Assembly (NCBI RefSeq): GCF_900129935.1
Contig: NZ_FQXJ01000004.1
Coordinates: 434,001-498,000, forward strand
Direction of reading: 5' to 3'
Length of the DNA: 64,000 nucleotides
DNA from: Desulfosporosinus lacus DSM 15449
GTDB taxonomy: Bacteria; Bacillota; Desulfitobacteriia; Desulfitobacteriales; Desulfitobacteriaceae
The position numbers and the translations under genes are program-made. The notes under the pieces were generated by a model. It was not told where the DNA came from. It was given only the letters and a program-made list of their open reading frames with translations, and did not search any database. Positions 50,879-58,470 of this stretch are shown piece after piece (position 1 is the first letter of the stretch; every line of letters begins with the position of its first letter).

Positions 50879-51136
50879 TTGTCACGAGTGGGCAAATTAT
50901 ATTTTTATTCAAAAATGGAAGCCACGAGTGGGCTTCCTTTAGTCTTTCTAAGTTCGAAGATGAAAGAAGGTGACAGATTGGCTTTTATTTTAGATGAAAC
51001 CAAAAAGTCAATTCGCGGAGTCATGGGAGCCCTCAAGCCTTCCTCTTCCATAGATATTAATGAAGCCATTGAATTAGCTAAAATAGAACGGGCAATAGAG
51101 ATTGACAGTCGCTTAAAGGAATTGGAAGATGAATAA
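50879..51136 (+). pseudogene. Probable truncated AbrB/MazE-type antitoxin
   Basis: The frame's C-terminal part, MKEGDRLAFILDETKKSIRG then LKPSSSIDINEAIELAK, resembles the second half of AbrB-family antitoxins (GLKEGDRLxFxLDE followed by a toxin-binding helix). The N-terminal strands that normally bind DNA are absent; instead there is unrelated sequence containing two copies of CACGAGTGGGC (50883-50893 and 50923-50933). Initiation could be at TTG 50879 or ATG 50960, neither with a good ribosome site. A 58-residue product from 50960 could still neutralise the toxin but not autoregulate. Confidence 0.5.
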
Positions 51137-51158
51137 ACAGATGATGGCTGACACAAAA

Positions 51159-51202
51159 ATGCCCTATAGTATAGACTTTTCGGAGTCTACACTATAGGGC
51201 AT
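51159..51202 (+). terminator. Long stem-loop ending the MazF-like module
   Basis: ATGCCCTATAGT-A-TAGACT pairs with AGTCTA-C-ACTATAGGGCAT around a TTTTCGG loop. It lies between the convergent antitoxin-like and yhbY genes and may serve both; the T-run is weak. Confidence 0.6.
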
Positions 51203-51228
51203 ATATATTGTCATCCGATCTCTTTTTT

Positions 51229-51522
51229 CTATCTTGGCAACTCTATAACCGGCTTATCCTTGGCAGGCTTATACAATAAGAAATTACGACCAATTACTTG
51301 CACCAGTTCAGACCCGGTCTGATCAGCGAGTTCAGTGGCCACAGATTTCGGCTCCTCCATACAATTCTGCAAAACTCGTCCCTTGATCAGCTCCCGAGCT
51401 TCTATGGTTTGGTTCGTTTGGGTGATGACTGATTCTGTAATTCCGCCCTTCCCCACTTGAAGAATCGGCACCATTTCATTTCCCATGGCCCGTAAATAAC
51501 GTTTTTGTTTTCCTGTTAACAC
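51229..51522 (-). CDS. yhbY: YhbY-type CRM-domain RNA-binding protein
   Basis: YhbY proteins associate with the 50S ribosomal precursor. This 97-residue CRM domain starts LTGKQKRYLRAMGNEM and contains the invariant GKGG loop (ILQVGKGGITESV), ARELIKGRVLQNC, and GSELVQVIGRNFLLYK. The start is GTG 51522 with GGGGGAAGA upstream. In relatives yhbY sits after obg and before nadD, often with proB-proA between; here it marks the right border of the accessory region. Confidence 0.95.
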   Translation of the reverse strand: MLTGKQKRYLRAMGNEMVPILQVGKGGITESVITQTNQTIEARELIKGRVLQNCMEEPKSVATELADQTGSELVQVIGRNFLLYKPAKDKPVIELPR

Positions 51523-51548
51523 GGAAATCTTCCCCCTAAAATCAATCT

Positions 51549-52748
51549 TTACTCATATCTCAAGGCCGCCATCGGTTCGAGCTTGGCCGCTTTTAAAGCC
51601 GGATAAAAACCGAAGAAGAGTCCCACTCCAATGGAGAAGGACACGGCAAATATTATCGCCCAGCCGGACAAAAGCGGCGGCCAGTTCAAAAGGTGAGACG
51701 CTATCAGCGCACTCCCTACCCCTAAAGCGATACCCAGAATCCCACCAATGAGAGATAAAACAATAGCCTCTAATAAAAATTGCAATAAAATATCTCGCTC
51801 TTTGGCCCCTACAGCTTTGCGCAGTCCAATTTCCCGGGTGCGTTCTGTCACAGAAACCAACATAATGTTCATAATTCCGATTCCTCCCACCAGGAGGGAG
51901 ATCCCTGCAACCAAGCCGATAAAGCTGGTTAGGATCCGCATGATCGTATTCGCTGATTGCACCAGCTGCTGGACATTAAAAACTTCATATTGATTGGTTG
52001 TCCCATGGCGCACATTCAAAATACGCTTAGCATTATCAATGGTACTTGCCAAATCCGCTTCTCGGTAAGTCGCGCCTTCCAACTGGTCTACTCGCTGGGA
52101 TTGAAAGACATCCGACCAGGTTCCCCAGGGCATATAAGCATAGGCATTCTGCGGACCGACATTAAATTGGGCAAAGGCTGAGGTATCCTTAGCCAAAACC
52201 CCAATCACCCGACAGGGAACACTGCGGACAATAACCTGCTGTCCCAAAGGATTTCCTGCCCCAAATAGATTCTCTCCCAAGGTCTGATCAATGACCGCCA
52301 CCCGACGGTCCGCTGTAAACTCCTCCTCAGAGAAGAATCGCCCTCTGGCTATATCCCGGTTGCGCAAGTCCGCAAATTCAGGAGTGGTTCCCACCACCAT
52401 GGCGGAAGAACGCTTTTGATTCACCTCTAGGGCAGTGTATTCAATACTCGTGGGAATCAATATCTTGACTTGGGGCAAGGCCCGTTTCAAGCTCTCTCCA
52501 TCCTGCAGACTTAAGCGATCCCCCTCATTTTGTCCGCTGTTGCCAACTGACTTAGGGTACAATACAAATAAGTTAACCCCGCTTTTCTCCATTTCCTGCA
52601 TAATGGCAGCCTTGCCTCCCAGGCCGATGGTGACCACAGCGATCACAGCGGCAATCCCAATAATAATCCCCAGCATCGTCAGTCCCGAACGCAGTTTATT
52701 GGTTCTCAAACTAAAAAGTGCTCCGCGCAGTCCTTCAATAAGGCTCAT
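51549..52748 (-). CDS. MacB-like ABC transporter permease (YknZ type)
   Basis: The 399-residue permease has the FtsX/MacB topology: one N-terminal helix (LTMLGIIIGIAAVIAVVTIG), a large extracellular MacB-PCD domain (about 42-260) and three C-terminal helices beginning FIGLVAGISLLVGGIGIMNIML, with the cytoplasmic motif TERTREIGLRKAVGAK. Such permeases work as mechanotransmitters with an ATPase and an adaptor. The start overlaps the adaptor stop by 4 nt. No ATPase gene is adjacent, unlike the usual yknXYZ layout. Confidence 0.9.
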   Translation of the reverse strand: MSLIEGLRGALFSLRTNKLRSGLTMLGIIIGIAAVIAVVTIGLGGKAAIMQEMEKSGVNLFVLYPKSVGNSGQNEGDRLSLQDGESLKRALPQVKILIPTSIEYTALEVNQKRSSAMVVGTTPEFADLRNRDIARGRFFSEEEFTADRRVAVIDQTLGENLFGAGNPLGQQVIVRSVPCRVIGVLAKDTSAFAQFNVGPQNAYAYMPWGTWSDVFQSQRVDQLEGATYREADLASTIDNAKRILNVRHGTTNQYEVFNVQQLVQSANTIMRILTSFIGLVAGISLLVGGIGIMNIMLVSVTERTREIGLRKAVGAKERDILLQFLLEAIVLSLIGGILGIALGVGSALIASHLLNWPPLLSGWAIIFAVSFSIGVGLFFGFYPALKAAKLEPMAALRYE

Positions 52749-53953
52749 ACGCCTCCACTTCCCGCCTCAGGGACGACCTGCATTCCTTCCGAAAAATCAT
52801 TGGAGGGATTTAAAACCACCTGGTCACCGGACTTTAAGCCGGAGGTGATTTCCTGGTGTGTGTCATTCCCAATCCCAAGCTTGACTTCTGTTTTCTCAAG
52901 ACGGCCGGCCTGGATTCGGTAAACATAGTTTTTGTTGCCTTCTTGAAAAAGGGCCTCTTGCGGAACAGCTAAGACCCCTTCCTTAGTCGCCACAATAATT
53001 TCGATGGTCACAGTAAAACCAGGCTTCAGTTCAAGGGGAGCTTTCTCTAAACGAATTTTTATCCCTACTGTTGGAGAAGCGCTTCCCTGAAGGCTAGTCT
53101 TTGAGACCGCCGTCGGGGCAATCTCCACAATCGTCCCTTGAACAGACGCATCTCCTAACATCTTACTTGAAATGCTCACTTTTCCGCCAACTTGAACCTT
53201 CCCAGCATCAATTTCGTTCAGTTGGGCCTCGACATTCATTTGGGTTAGATCAGCCACCACTACTAAGGGCACCTGCACCGAAGACAAATTACCCTCTTGA
53301 GCATTCACTTCAACCACAGTACCCGCCATATTGGCTTTATGAATTAGTTGACCCTGTTGCACTTGGGCAACTTTCAACATTTCCTGCGCCTGTTTTAAGG
53401 CTGCCGTACTTTGTGCCAAGGCGCCCTCTGCCTGTCTTATTACCACCGGACTTACCAGGTTTTCCTGAGGAGTACTATTCTGTTCGCTTAAAAACTGAGG
53501 AAGCAGCGAACTTACAACACCTGCCCCATCAACAGAACTATCGGGTGAACCGGCTGTACTCGCAGCTGTCTGGGCCTTCTTCAGCTCGTTTAAATTAGCC
53601 TGGGCGGTATTTACAACGGTCTGAGCTGCCTCGACACTCACCTTCGCCTGGGCCACTTGGGCATCGACCAGAGTAGTGTCCAGCGCAACAAGAGTCTGTC
53701 CCGCCTTGACAGTATCCCCCACCTTCACAGCCACCTTCGCTACACGTCCGGGAGTCAGAACACGGACTTCCTGGCTGGACACCGGAACCACGCTCCCCGT
53801 CGCAAAGACGTTTTCCTGCATCGAAATCGGAGTGACCACTCCAGCTTTGACTTGCAGTGGACCCTGAGGCTTCCCCCAAAACCACCATACACCAAAGGCT
53901 AACGCAAGAACTAAGAGCATTGCCCCAATCATCCACCAGAGACCTTTCCTCAC
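52745..53953 (-). CDS. MacA/YknX-like membrane fusion adaptor
   Basis: A 402-residue adaptor with an N-terminal anchor (MIGAMLLVLALAFGVWWFW). The two lipoyl half-motifs are PGRVAKVAVKVGDTVKAGQTL and MAGTVVEVNAQEGNLSSV, flanking a coiled-coil hairpin of about 100 residues. Beta-barrel and membrane-proximal domains follow (GKVQVGGKVSISSKMLG, LKPGFTVTIEI). The coiled coil contains a Ser/Gly-rich insertion (AASTAGSPDSSVDGAG). GTG 53953 has GGGGGG upstream. It is coupled to the MacB-like permease and inserted between obg and yhbY. Confidence 0.9.
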   Translation of the reverse strand: MRKGLWWMIGAMLLVLALAFGVWWFWGKPQGPLQVKAGVVTPISMQENVFATGSVVPVSSQEVRVLTPGRVAKVAVKVGDTVKAGQTLVALDTTLVDAQVAQAKVSVEAAQTVVNTAQANLNELKKAQTAASTAGSPDSSVDGAGVVSSLLPQFLSEQNSTPQENLVSPVVIRQAEGALAQSTAALKQAQEMLKVAQVQQGQLIHKANMAGTVVEVNAQEGNLSSVQVPLVVVADLTQMNVEAQLNEIDAGKVQVGGKVSISSKMLGDASVQGTIVEIAPTAVSKTSLQGSASPTVGIKIRLEKAPLELKPGFTVTIEIIVATKEGVLAVPQEALFQEGNKNYVYRIQAGRLEKTEVKLGIGNDTHQEITSGLKSGDQVVLNPSNDFSEGMQVVPEAGSGGV

Positions 53954-53995
53954 ATTGTCCCCCCCAAACCAACGAAAATGCCTAAGACCTAACGA

Positions 53996-55264
53996 CTACA
54001 CCCAATCAAATTTAACCCCACCAATATCAACTTGATCCCCTTCTTTGATTCCTTCCGCCCGCAAAGCGTCATCAATCCCCATCATTTTTAAAATGTTTTG
54101 GAAACGATAGACACTGGCCTCTCGGTCAAAAAAGGTCATCTTAACATGCTTTTCGATTTCCGGACCTTCAACAATAAAGAGGTCCTCTTCTTTGCGAATT
54201 TCGAATCGCTTGTCCGGATCAGCCTTCGTAACCCGGTGCTCTGTGGGAAGACTAATAATTTGCGGCGCTGAGATATCCGGCAAGATCTTAGCAATGTGAT
54301 AGACCAGGTCCTGCAGACCCGCCCCCGTTGCCGCAGATACCGCAAAGATCTCGTGACTTCCCTCAACAGCTTCCTTAAGACGCTGCAAATGCTCTTCCGC
54401 TCCCGGAATATCCATTTTATTGGCCACAATAACCACCGGCCGTTCGGCAAGCACAGGACTATAGAGCCGCAGCTCATCCTGAATAATTTTCAAATCCTCG
54501 AGAGGATCTCGTTCTTCCGAGCCGGAGATATCTAACACATGGAGAATCAAGCGTGTTCGCTCTGTATGGCGCAAAAACTCGTGACCCAATCCGGCCCCCG
54601 TATGAGCACCCTCGATCAGTCCCGGAATATCCGCCATAACAAAACTTTCCCCATCCTCAACATCCACTACCCCCAAATTCGGAACTAAGGTAGTAAAGTG
54701 ATAATCGGCAATCTTGGGCTTGGCAGCAGACACCTTGGAAATAATCGTGGATTTCCCTACATTAGGGAACCCGACCAGTCCAACGTCAGCTAAGAGTTTT
54801 AACTCTAAACGCAGCCAATGTTCCACCCCCGGTTCTCCATTTTCCGCCAAGGTGGGGGCTTTATTGGTATTGCTCATAAACCGAGCATTACCCCTGCCGC
54901 CACGACCGCCTGCCGCCACAACCACTCGCTGTCCATGTTCAATGATATCAGCAATCGTTTCCCCGGTCCCGTCATCGAAGACCACTGTACCCACAGGAAT
55001 ACGCAAGACAGTGTCCGTGCCGCTCCGACCGCTCATATTCTTCGCCTGCCCATGGTCCCCTCGATCACCCTTATAATGCCGCTTATAGCGAAAGTCCACC
55101 AAGGTCCTTAAACCCTCATCTCCCACAAACACAATACTGCCCCCGCGCCCGCCATCCCCGCCGCTCGGGCCGCCTTCAGGGACATATTTTTCTCGACGAA
55201 AAGCGACAGCTCCCGCTCCGCCATCCCCGCCTTTAACATAAATCTTCGCCTGATCATAAAACAT
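53996..55264 (-). CDS. obg: Obg GTPase
   Basis: Obg is an essential GTPase that acts in 50S assembly and, in Bacillus, in the stress response and sporulation start. The 422 residues comprise the glycine-rich Obg fold (about 1-158, KGGDGGAGAVAFRREKYVPEGG). The G domain follows, with G1 GFPNVGKSTIIS (near 165), G3 DIPGLIEGA and G4 NKMDIPG. The OCT domain is C-terminal (about 345-422, YRFQNILKMMGIDDALRAEG). It follows spo0B after 19 nt, as in B. subtilis. Confidence 0.97.
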   Translation of the reverse strand: MFYDQAKIYVKGGDGGAGAVAFRREKYVPEGGPSGGDGGRGGSIVFVGDEGLRTLVDFRYKRHYKGDRGDHGQAKNMSGRSGTDTVLRIPVGTVVFDDGTGETIADIIEHGQRVVVAAGGRGGRGNARFMSNTNKAPTLAENGEPGVEHWLRLELKLLADVGLVGFPNVGKSTIISKVSAAKPKIADYHFTTLVPNLGVVDVEDGESFVMADIPGLIEGAHTGAGLGHEFLRHTERTRLILHVLDISGSEERDPLEDLKIIQDELRLYSPVLAERPVVIVANKMDIPGAEEHLQRLKEAVEGSHEIFAVSAATGAGLQDLVYHIAKILPDISAPQIISLPTEHRVTKADPDKRFEIRKEEDLFIVEGPEIEKHVKMTFFDREASVYRFQNILKMMGIDDALRAEGIKEGDQVDIGGVKFDWV

Positions 55265-55283
55265 ACATGATTCTCCTTAACTG

Positions 55284-55841
55284 TTAGCAGTCTCTCATAA
55301 CAATTTTATCTTCGACTTCCTCAGGCTTACTCATTGCTCTATTCAATCTTATTAATTGATCACAGAGCACTGTCTCCTCATCGGATAAGATAAACTGGCA
55401 GGCTAAGCCACCCGGTTCATCAAATAAGTACACTTCAGCATTCAAGTCTTTTAAAGCCCTGGACTGAATAACTGTTGCCATGCATTCATTAGTGTACCCG
55501 TATAACCCTTCCACATATTCTTCCTGCCAATGATCTTTCCAAAACTCTTCTTGTTTCATCTCTTCAGGAAAATCAATCGTGGCCATAACCTTTTCCTGAC
55601 TGAGACGAATCATAAGACCCAACAGAATTGCCCCTAAATAAGGTTCTGGAATTTGCGCTATCTTTTGCTCTTCCAGGGATGCAGAAGCCGTCTGCTGCAT
55701 GTATGAAAGGGCCTCGGCCGGTCGATTAAGCTGTAAATTACCCATAATTACCTGCCAGTGATTCATGAAATCATGTCTTTGCAGGCGATACCACTGTAAC
55801 AACTCTGACAAAAGAACTTCTTCTAACTTTGACATAGTCAT
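55284..55841 (-). CDS. spo0B: Spo0B-like sporulation phosphotransferase
   Basis: The 185-residue protein starts with a helical hairpin that holds the phosphorylated His in LQRHDFMNHWQVIMGNLQL (His23), as in Spo0B and the SpoOB-type kinase dimer domain. The C-terminal part is a degenerate, ATPase-like fold without N or G boxes. Spo0B relays phosphate from Spo0F to Spo0A. Weak sequence conservation is normal for this family; identity rests on the H-box and on the conserved spo0B-obg gene pair. Many clostridia lack Spo0B, so its presence here is of note, and phosphorelay function is not proven. Confidence 0.78.
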   Translation of the reverse strand: MTMSKLEEVLLSELLQWYRLQRHDFMNHWQVIMGNLQLNRPAEALSYMQQTASASLEEQKIAQIPEPYLGAILLGLMIRLSQEKVMATIDFPEEMKQEEFWKDHWQEEYVEGLYGYTNECMATVIQSRALKDLNAEVYLFDEPGGLACQFILSDEETVLCDQLIRLNRAMSKPEEVEDKIVMRDC

Positions 55842-55962
55842 CGTTTTCCTCTCATCCCGCCACTTTATTTTGCTACAGAACTACGGTTCGATATGTACTC
55901 ATATATACAAGTCATTTAATATTATGGATCGGTATAAGTTCATTTTTTATGTCTAATATGCG

Positions 55963-55988
55963 AAAAACCCCTGGGAAAACCCAGGGGT
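55963..55988 (-). terminator. Terminator of the rplU-prp-rpmA operon
   Basis: ACCCCTGGG-TTTT-CCCAGGGGT is followed by TTTTTC on the minus strand, 15 nt past the rpmA stop. It separates the ribosomal operon from spo0B-obg. Confidence 0.93.
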
Positions 55989-56002
55989 AATGAAGAGACA
56001 GC

Positions 56003-56311
56003 TTATTGGGCGATAGCCACCGGTGTTTTTGGGCGCTCAGCATAAATACTAACTTGTTTGTGCAATCGATCTTTATGCTCAAATTTCACATAACCATCGA
56101 TCAGAGCAAACAAGGTGTCATCTTTACCCAGACCACAGTTTTTGGCGGGATGAAACTTCGTACCGCGTTGACGTACGATGATCGTACCTGCAGTAACGAA
56201 TTGGCCGTCGCCACGTTTTAAGCCGAGGCGTTGAGCATTACTGTCCCGACCGTTTCGTGAGCTACCTACCCCTTTTTTATGGGCAAACAATTGAAGATTC
56301 ATTTTTAGCAT
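56003..56311 (-). CDS. rpmA: 50S ribosomal protein L27 with cleavable N-terminal leader
   Basis: L27 has a tail that reaches the peptidyl-transferase centre. The 102-residue precursor begins [18 protein letters not shown]. In Firmicutes a leader ending LQLF is removed by the protease Prp to expose AHKKG, and both the site and the protease gene are present. The rest is typical ([39 protein letters not shown]). ATG 56311 is chosen because AAGGAGG lies 8 nt upstream; an in-frame GTG at 56320 overlaps the ribosome site. The gene overlaps prp by 7 nt. Confidence 0.97.
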   Translation of the reverse strand: MLKMNLQLFAHKKGVGSSRNGRDSNAQRLGLKRGDGQFVTAGTIIVRQRGTKFHPAKNCGLGKDDTLFALIDGYVKFEHKDRLHKQVSIYAERPKTPVAIAQ

Positions 56312-56643
56312 GGAGTCCACCTCCTTCGATCAATAAATATATAATTCTGACTGTAAGCCGTCTGTATTTGTTCGATACCTAACATCATGGTTTGCAAAAT
56401 CCACTGAGCCTTCTCTAAATCTTGTTCCGAAACCCCCATAAGCCGGCAGGTGATGTGTCCATCCCCCTCCTGTACTTTAGGAGCAACCGGCAAGAAATGT
56501 TCCAACCCATTGACAGCCGCAATACTCAGTGCAGAAACACCCGCACATACAATATCCCGACCCTCCTCTGCAAAACCAGCATGTCCGGACAGCTCGAATT
56601 CACGAATCTGCCCCTGATCATCTGACCATACTACAAGACGAAT
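56305..56643 (-). CDS. prp: Prp, cysteine protease that processes L27
   Basis: Prp (YsxB) cleaves the N-terminal leader of L27. The core is present: [25 protein letters not shown], with the catalytic His (residue 21) and Cys (residue 33). After the rplU stop there is no in-frame ATG, GTG or TTG before the conserved beginning [11 protein letters not shown]. The first residue aligns with an ATT codon at 56643, 13 nt past the rplU stop. An in-frame TTG at 56679 inside rplU is the alternative and would add 12 residues. Translation is probably coupled to rplU. The 112-residue length from ATT matches the family. Confidence 0.9.
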   Translation of the reverse strand: MRLVVWSDDQGQIREFELSGHAGFAEEGRDIVCAGVSALSIAAVNGLEHFLPVAPKVQEGDGHITCRLMGVSEQDLEKAQWILQTMMLGIEQIQTAYSQNYIFIDRRRWTPC

Positions 56644-56656
56644 ACCGTCTTGGTGC

Positions 56657-56968
56657 TTACGCTTGGAGTGCTTCGACAAGAACTTTTGTGTAGGGTTGAC
56701 GATGTCCTTGTTTGCGTCGATAGTTCTTCTTGGATTTGAATTTGAAGACAATAATCTTCTCCCCTTTACCGTGCTCCACAACCTTCAGCACTGCTGTAGC
56801 ACCTGCTACAACTGGGGTTCCAACATTCACCGAACCGTCTTTTTCCACGAGGAGAACCTTATCAATCGTTACGGCATCTCCTACATTAGCATCCAGTTTT
56901 TCAACGTAAATTACGTCGCCTTCTTGAACGCGGAACTGCTTACCACCGGTTTCAATTACTGCGTACAT
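56657..56968 (-). CDS. rplU: 50S ribosomal protein L21
   Basis: L21 binds 23S rRNA and L20. The 103-residue protein is complete: [20 protein letters not shown] at the start, [19 protein letters not shown], then the basic signature [20 protein letters not shown] and QPYTKVLV at the end. ATG 56968 is preceded by GGGAGGTG. The open frame upstream is not coding; it overlaps the leader RNA. It is the first gene of rplU-prp-rpmA. Confidence 0.98.
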   Translation of the reverse strand: MYAVIETGGKQFRVQEGDVIYVEKLDANVGDAVTIDKVLLVEKDGSVNVGTPVVAGATAVLKVVEHGKGEKIIVFKFKSKKNYRRKQGHRQPYTKVLVEALQA

Positions 56969-56985
56969 TTTATTACACCTCCCAT

Positions 56986-57070
56986 GCCCTAGACTCGCCA
57001 TTGCAGGTCGGTTTTTTATGTAAAAACCTGTTGATACCTGATTCGAGCGGTTGCGGTGAGAAGTCACCAC
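56986..57070 (-). promoter_or_regulatory. L21-type leader RNA
   Basis: The transcript upstream of rplU can fold a GGTTTTT/AAAAACC hairpin nested in CAGGT/ACCTG and an outer CTCG/CGAG pairing, between CACCGCAACCGCTCG and GGCGAGTCTAGG. Position and layout match the conserved Firmicutes L21 leader, thought to mediate autoregulation. Assigned by eye without a covariance model. Confidence 0.6.
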
Positions 57071-57373
57071 ATTTAAGTATTTTAGCATTTGAGCACTAGT
57101 GTTGTCAACCTTTAGCATATATTATTGCTGTTATTTAGCAGGCATTTCCCTAGTCTCTTTAATTCAGAAGCCTTTTTACATTATTGTAACAAAAGAGCGA
57201 AATAATGTAACAGAAAGGTTATATCTTATAATTATACATTCTTTTGCCGTAAATATAAGTTTTAGACAGAAAACTAATCTATGGATGCAGAGCAATCCGA
57301 GATGGCCATAGAAGGAAAACAAGAAACAGCTGCCGAATACTAATATACCATAAATTGTAAGGAGTGATATTAT

Positions 57374-57496
57374 ATGCCTTGGAAGCAATATAAAGACTCC
57401 CCATTTCGTTTACCAACTCGCCAAGAAGTTTTGATCATTGGAGCATCGGTGGCAGTCTGCTTACTAGTGATAGCTTATTTCGCCTTGACTTCTTGA
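57374..57496 (+). CDS. 40-residue single-pass membrane protein
   Basis: ATG 57374 follows AAGGAGTG at good spacing and opens a 40-codon frame ending at TGA 57494-57496. The product starts MPWKQYKDSPFRLPTRQEVL and continues with one membrane helix, IIGASVAVCLLVIAYFALTS. A basic cytosolic head and a C-terminal helix suggest a small tail-anchored or regulatory membrane peptide. No family is recognised. It is alone on the plus strand, between the ribosomal operon and a heptanucleotide repeat array. Confidence 0.65.
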   Translation: MPWKQYKDSPFRLPTRQEVLIIGASVAVCLLVIAYFALTS

Positions 57497-57531
57497 CCGA
57501 AGACTATCTGTTCATATAATTAACGCCGAAC

Positions 57532-57643
57532 TCTTAGCTTTTAACTTTTAACTTTTAACTCTTAACTCTTAACTCTTAACTCTTAACTCTTAACTCTTAA
57601 CTCTTAACTCTTAACTCTTAACTCTTAACTCTTAACTCTTAAC
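57532..57643. repeat. Heptanucleotide tandem repeat, 16 units
   Basis: One TCTTAGC, three TTTTAAC and twelve identical TCTTAAC units follow without interruption. The array is non-coding and lies between the 40-residue peptide gene and the VanZ-like gene. Repeat number is likely to vary between strains. Confidence 0.95.
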
Positions 57644-57665
57644 TCTCAATCCTACTATATAATAC

Positions 57666-58061
57666 CTACCTGAGACGCCCAGAAAGCTTTTTCACCCAAT
57701 AAACACAAGTGACAACCGCCATGTAAATTGCAAAGGCAACCAAGAAACCCCAAAGACCTTCCACAATATCCTGAAATTCCATATTGCCGCGACCGGTTAC
57801 CTTTTGCCCAATCTCAATGGCAAAAACAAAAACCACCAAAACAGTAAAGGTATAGATAAAGGAAATTGCCGTCAGACTATACTTAGCCAAATACTTAAAT
57901 AACTTATGCACCAAGACAAAAAGAAGGATTCCAATAATCCCTATGACCAAAAAATGAAGTTGTTTGTCGTTGAGGCTAAGACCTAAGAACTTCGTCAACC
58001 AAATTAATTTATCGTGGAAGTAGTTTATGATGCCAGTAATCAATTTTAAAGCGGTACTCAA
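57666..58061 (-). CDS. VanZ-like membrane protein
   Basis: The 131-residue protein has four hydrophobic segments. The VanZ-type polar signature is visible: NDKQLHFLVIG near residue 30, then FAIEIGQKVTGRGNMEFQDIVEGLWG near 80-105, the E-x-x-Q...R...D pattern between the last helices. VanZ-like proteins are linked to teicoplanin resistance or lipid handling, but most have no known role. It starts at TTG 58061, with GGAGG upstream, and stands alone. Confidence 0.65.
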   Translation of the reverse strand: MSTALKLITGIINYFHDKLIWLTKFLGLSLNDKQLHFLVIGIIGILLFVLVHKLFKYLAKYSLTAISFIYTFTVLVVFVFAIEIGQKVTGRGNMEFQDIVEGLWGFLVAFAIYMAVVTCVYWVKKLSGRLR

Positions 58062-58136
58062 TATTCTTCTTCCTCCAAGAACTTCTTCACAGCACTGGGC
58101 CCTTCAAGGGCTTATTTTTATTTCCTAATTATATCT

Positions 58137-58290
58137 ATCAATTCCGAGACTCTCACTTCTTCAAGTGGGTTTTCCACATTCTACTTCGGTTACATAGTCT
58201 CCGGTACGATAGTCTCCAGTGGAGACTATCGCCGAAGCCGCAGTCCAGGAATGCCTATCGGCGTAGGATAGACTATCGCCGAACACCTTT
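58137..58290 (+). repeat. PATE-like palindromic element, copy E5 (right end lost)
   Basis: The left end TCAATTCCGAGACTCTCACT and TCTTCAAGTGGG is followed by CTACTTCGGTTACATAGTCT, the perfect palindrome CGATAGTCTCC-AGT-GGAGACTATCG, and further GACTATCGCCGAA repeats. The right hairpin is not found. It lies upstream of the PutP-type gene. Confidence 0.75.
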
Positions 58291-58470
58291 CCCAATAGGA
58301 ACACATGGCGCGCGAAGGAGGTACCAATTACTATACTAGAACCTCTTAAATTATATCCACATCATACCATATCCATAACATCTTAATCATCTTTTTCCTC
58401 CTGTCCCTAATATGGTACAATAACTTAGCCCACGCAAAAATACAAAGCATAATAAAGGGGGAAATGGGAC

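Noticed and set aside
57532-57643. Repeat array considered as a CRISPR or centromere-like site
   Set aside because: There are no spacers, no cas or par genes nearby, and the unit is only 7 bp.
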